From an uncultured Clostridia bacterium (GTDB lineage: Bacteria; Bacillota; Clostridia; TANB77; CAG-508), in contig CAKPNF010000002.1 in NCBI GenBank assembly GCA_934168305.1, forward strand, positions 1 to 64,000: a stretch of 64,000 nucleotides of DNA. The letters run 5' to 3'. The first letter of the stretch is position 1, and each line of letters starts with the position of its first letter. The notes under the pieces were generated by a model that was given only the letters and a program-made list of their open reading frames with translations, made no database searches and was not told the origin of the DNA. Position numbers and translations under genes: made by a program. Below, piece by piece: positions 61,140 to 64,000 of the stretch.

Positions 61140-62402
61140 ATGGAAAAAAGTATTCAATTTAGAAAAAATTTTATATGGAATATATTAGGTACAGGATTTA
61201 ATTCTTTCAATTCATTATTTTTTATGATTATTGCAACAAGAATTAATGGGATTGATGAAGCAGGAATTTTCACTCTTGCTTTTTCAACAGCCTGTATCTT
61301 ATATTCATTTGGAATATATGTAGGTAGAATATATCAAGTTACAGAACTAGATAAAGAAATTACAGATAAAGATTTTATAATAAATAGACTAATAACAACA
61401 TTATTAATGCCAGTATTGTTATTATTTTTCTGTATTTTTAGAGGATATAATGCAGAAAAAACAATAATATTTTTACTTTTAACTCTATATAAAGCATTAG
61501 ATGCATTTAGTGATGTTATATATGGTATATTACAGAAAAATGATGAATTACATATCGCAGGAAAATCATTATTTATGAAATCATTATTTTCTATTATTAT
61601 ATTTTTAATTGTAGATATAATTATAAAAAATATGACAATAGCAATAATATCAATGATAATTGTATGTATATTAATTTTTATTATATATGATTATAGGAAA
61701 GCAAAACAACTAATCAATTTTAAAGTTAAAGTTAATCTTAAAAATGTATTTTCAATATTCAAAAAAGGATTTTTTGTCTTTGCAATTTCATTTTTAAGTA
61801 TGTATGTTTTGAACTCTCCAAAATACGCAATAGATACATATTTACAAGAAAACTATCAAACAATATTTGGAATAATAGTTATGCCAGCTACAGTAATAGG
61901 ACTAATTTCTACTTTTTTAATACATCCATATTTGAATGATATACTAGAATTATATGAAAAGGGAAAAGAAAAAGAATTTAATAAAATACTATTAAAAATA
62001 ATAATTTGTATTACAATAATAGGAATTATATCAACAATTATAGCTTACCTAATTGGAACTCAAGTTTTAGGATTAATTTATGGAATTGACTTAAGTGCAC
62101 ACAAAATAGAACTAGCAGTTATAATTATATCGGCAACAATATATACGATGGGAACAATATGTTCTTCATTCTTAACAGTTGTTAGAGAAACATTTTCTCA
62201 ATTTATAATTTATGTTATTGTTTCTGTATTTGCACTTTTTGTATCAAACATACTAGTAAGTATATACAAAATAGAGGGGGCAGTAATAGCTTATTTTCTT
62301 ATAATGCTAACACAATTCTTATTATATATAATTTATACAAAAATAAGAATGAAACAAATATTTTCTAGAAAAATTAAGGAGAATGAAATAAATGAACAAT
62401 AA
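61140..62402 (+). CDS. Polysaccharide flippase (Wzx/PST type)
   Basis: A 420-residue membrane protein with about 12 helices. The N-terminal FIWNILGTGFNSFNSLFFMIIATRINGIDEAGIFTLAFS is split over two helices and typical of oligosaccharide flippases. It would move lipid-linked oligosaccharide units outward. Its presence beside a Wzm/Wzt ABC exporter means the cluster has two export systems. It overlaps the next gene by 11 nt. Confidence 0.85.
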   Translation: MEKSIQFRKNFIWNILGTGFNSFNSLFFMIIATRINGIDEAGIFTLAFSTACILYSFGIYVGRIYQVTELDKEITDKDFIINRLITTLLMPVLLLFFCIFRGYNAEKTIIFLLLTLYKALDAFSDVIYGILQKNDELHIAGKSLFMKSLFSIIIFLIVDIIIKNMTIAIISMIIVCILIFIIYDYRKAKQLINFKVKVNLKNVFSIFKKGFFVFAISFLSMYVLNSPKYAIDTYLQENYQTIFGIIVMPATVIGLISTFLIHPYLNDILELYEKGKEKEFNKILLKIIICITIIGIISTIIAYLIGTQVLGLIYGIDLSAHKIELAVIIISATIYTMGTICSSFLTVVRETFSQFIIYVIVSVFALFVSNILVSIYKIEGAVIAYFLIMLTQFLLYIIYTKIRMKQIFSRKIKENEINEQ

Positions 62403-63303
62403 AAAAGTCGCTATACTAATGTCCACATATAATGGTGAAAAATACATAAAAGAACAATTAGATAGTTTATTAAATCAAAGTTATAAAAATATAGAAATTT
62501 ATATCAGAGATGATGGATCAAAAGATAAAACTATTAATATAGTTAAAGAATATGAAAATAAGTACAATAACGTAATTTTTAATCAAGGGGAAAATGTAGG
62601 ATATATTAATAGTTTTTTTAATCTATTAAAATTATGCAACGATGCCGATTATTATGCATATTGTGACCAAGATGATATATGGATGGAAGAAAAAATTGAA
62701 AGAGCTGTACAAAAATTAGATGAAAACAGCTGTGATAAACCGATTTTATACTTTTCAAACTTGGATTTTTATGATGGAGAAATGAATTATTTAGCATCAG
62801 CACCTAAAGAGAAAAAATATAATTTTAGAAATTCATTAGTTGAATGTATAACACAAGGGATGACGATGGTTATAAATAAAAAAGCAAGAGATACAATTAT
62901 AGATAACATTCCTAGTGTATGTTTAGGACATGACTGGTGGACATATATGATTTGTAGTGGATTTGGAAAAATTATTTATGATAGTGAATCTCTAGTAAAG
63001 TATAGAAGACATAATAAAAGTGTTACTTTGGAAGGAGAAAGCCAGTTTAAATTATTAATTTGGAGAATAAAAAAATTTCTATTAGGTGATTCTTTAAAAC
63101 AAATAAAAGTCCAAATTAAAGAATATGATAAATTATATTCAGACAAATTGAACAACGAAGATAGAAAATTACTTAAATTATTTACAAAAGATAAATACAA
63201 TTTTTTAATAGCATTAAGAAAAGCTTTTTATCCTAAGAGATATAGAAGAAAAATAACAGATGAAATAAGTGTTAGAATATTATTTATTTTTGGAAAATTA
63301 TAA
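62392..63303 (+). CDS. Family 2 glycosyltransferase (rhamnosyltransferase-like)
   Basis: A 303-residue GT-A enzyme with VAILMSTYNGEKYIKEQLDSL, IRDDGSKDKT, YCDQDDIWMEEK and LGHDWWTYMICSGFGK, paralogous to the 40963 and 46168 proteins. Its start (ATG 62392, AAGGAG upstream) lies inside the end of the flippase gene. Last gene of the operon before a new promoter. Confidence 0.87.
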   Translation: MNNKKVAILMSTYNGEKYIKEQLDSLLNQSYKNIEIYIRDDGSKDKTINIVKEYENKYNNVIFNQGENVGYINSFFNLLKLCNDADYYAYCDQDDIWMEEKIERAVQKLDENSCDKPILYFSNLDFYDGEMNYLASAPKEKKYNFRNSLVECITQGMTMVINKKARDTIIDNIPSVCLGHDWWTYMICSGFGKIIYDSESLVKYRRHNKSVTLEGESQFKLLIWRIKKFLLGDSLKQIKVQIKEYDKLYSDKLNNEDRKLLKLFTKDKYNFLIALRKAFYPKRYRRKITDEISVRILFIFGKL

Positions 63304-63343
63304 TTTTGTTAAAAAACATCAAAATTCAAACCAGTATTTTACA

Positions 63344-63372
63344 TTGAAAAGCCTTATAAAAAATATTATAAT
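63344..63372 (+). promoter_or_regulatory. Promoter of the final ChW gene
   Basis: TTGAAA (63344-63349), 17-nt spacer, TATAAT (63367-63372). Confidence 0.7.
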
Positions 63373-63404
63373 AAAGTATATAATAATCATAAAGGAGGCA
63401 TAAA

Positions 63405-64000
63405 TTGAAAAAAGTCACAAATTTAGTAATATTATTATTAATATCACTGCTATTAATAAATGTTTTTCTGCCTATTAATTTAGCAGATTCTGAAAATGCA
63501 AATCAAGAAAATAATAACTCTATATTATATAATAACATAGAGCTAGAAGAGAATAAAACATTGTTAAGTAATAATGAGGTTAATGATGTTATTGAAAAAG
63601 AAGAAACAAATATAGAAGAAAATGAGAAAATTGAAGAGAAACAAGAAAATAAAGTTCTTATAGAAAATACGATTCCCAATGAATTAAATGAACAAACAAC
63701 TATTGAAAATGATGATGTAATGCCATTAAATGATACTACTGGTTTAGCAGTACAATATAAAACACATGTACAAAATATAGGATGGCAGGATTATGTACAA
63801 GATGGGAATATATCAGGAACATCTGGTAAAGGGTATAGATTAGAAGGAATTAATATTCAATTATTAAATTCAGAAAAAAATTTAAACATAAAATATCAAG
63901 TACATGTACAAAATATAGGATGGCAAGGTTGGAAAAAAAATGGGGAAGTAGCAGGTACTTCAGGACAAAGCCTAAGGTTAGAAGCTATAAGAATTTGCTT
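63405..64000 (+). CDS. Secreted ChW-repeat protein, N-terminal part (runs off window)
   Basis: A TTG start at 63405 after AAAGGAGG. A signal peptide (about 1-28) is followed by a Glu/Asn-rich linker of about 85 residues and then two visible ChW repeats (HVQNIGWQDY...SGTSGKGYRLEGI and HVQNIGWQGW...AGTSGQSLRLEAI). The repeats match those of the M14 protein at 42033, pointing to a shared wall-binding or carbohydrate-binding role. The catalytic part, if any, is beyond the window. Confidence 0.8.
   Translation, partial: MKKVTNLVILLLISLLLINVFLPINLADSENANQENNNSILYNNIELEENKTLLSNNEVNDVIEKEETNIEENEKIEEKQENKVLIENTIPNELNEQTTIENDDVMPLNDTTGLAVQYKTHVQNIGWQDYVQDGNISGTSGKGYRLEGINIQLLNSEKNLNIKYQVHVQNIGWQGWKKNGEVAGTSGQSLRLEAIRIC

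Overview
The window comes from a strongly AT-rich, endospore-forming Firmicute, most likely an anaerobic Clostridia-class gut bacterium. The evidence is the spoIIIA operon, ylbJ, a spore photoproduct lyase, the ctsR-mcsA-mcsB-clpC operon with CtsR heptads, mutS2, Pta/Ack fermentation genes, and remnants of a Tn4451-type mobilizable transposon. I cannot name the species.

Layout. 1-3300: decayed mobilizable element (large serine recombinase C-terminus, oriT-like palindrome, MobV relaxase with an in-frame stop, TnpV, a small membrane protein). 3300-10100: possible small RNA, an FtsZ without the usual C-terminal tail, a radical SAM activase, thyA, folA, splB and dCMP deaminase. 10100-17800: a roughly 200 bp palindrome, mutS2 (minus), tRNA-His and tRNA-Gln, recN, enolase, ylbJ (minus). 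17900-24700: GH25/LysM lysozyme, then ctsR-mcsA-mcsB-clpC, with a foreign minus-strand cassette between mcsB and clpC. 24800-33000: a zinc phospholipase C-like protein, rpsO with its leader, pnp, and spoIIIAB-AC-AD-AE-AF-AG-AH (no spoIIIAA). 33500-35900: a surface protein with a probable diversity-generating-retroelement variable region, plus a truncated relative. 35900-40700: pta, two tandem acetate kinases, three small membrane proteins. 40900-63300: a surface-polysaccharide cluster (many GT2 glycosyltransferases, Wzm/Wzt-type ABC exporter, Wzx-type flippase, GT-C/DUF2142 membrane proteins) with a ChW-repeat M14 peptidase. A second ChW protein runs off the end.

Most striking observation: three genes (pnp, spoIIIAB and an unknown gene at 44463) are each split by one extra C immediately before a glycine GGA codon, so the zero frame reads CGG-A and the +1 frame reads GGA. 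Reading both strands by eye, I found no other in-frame CGG codon in any native gene. The only two others are in apparently imported genes (2991-3251 and 21659-21988). This suggests CGG is a vacated codon at which ribosomes routinely shift +1, or that CGGA is read as a four-base glycine codon.

The genome also carries several families of dispersed palindromes sharing a GGGAC-type core. They sit at gene ends and operon joints, where they act as terminators, stop codons or leader hairpins.
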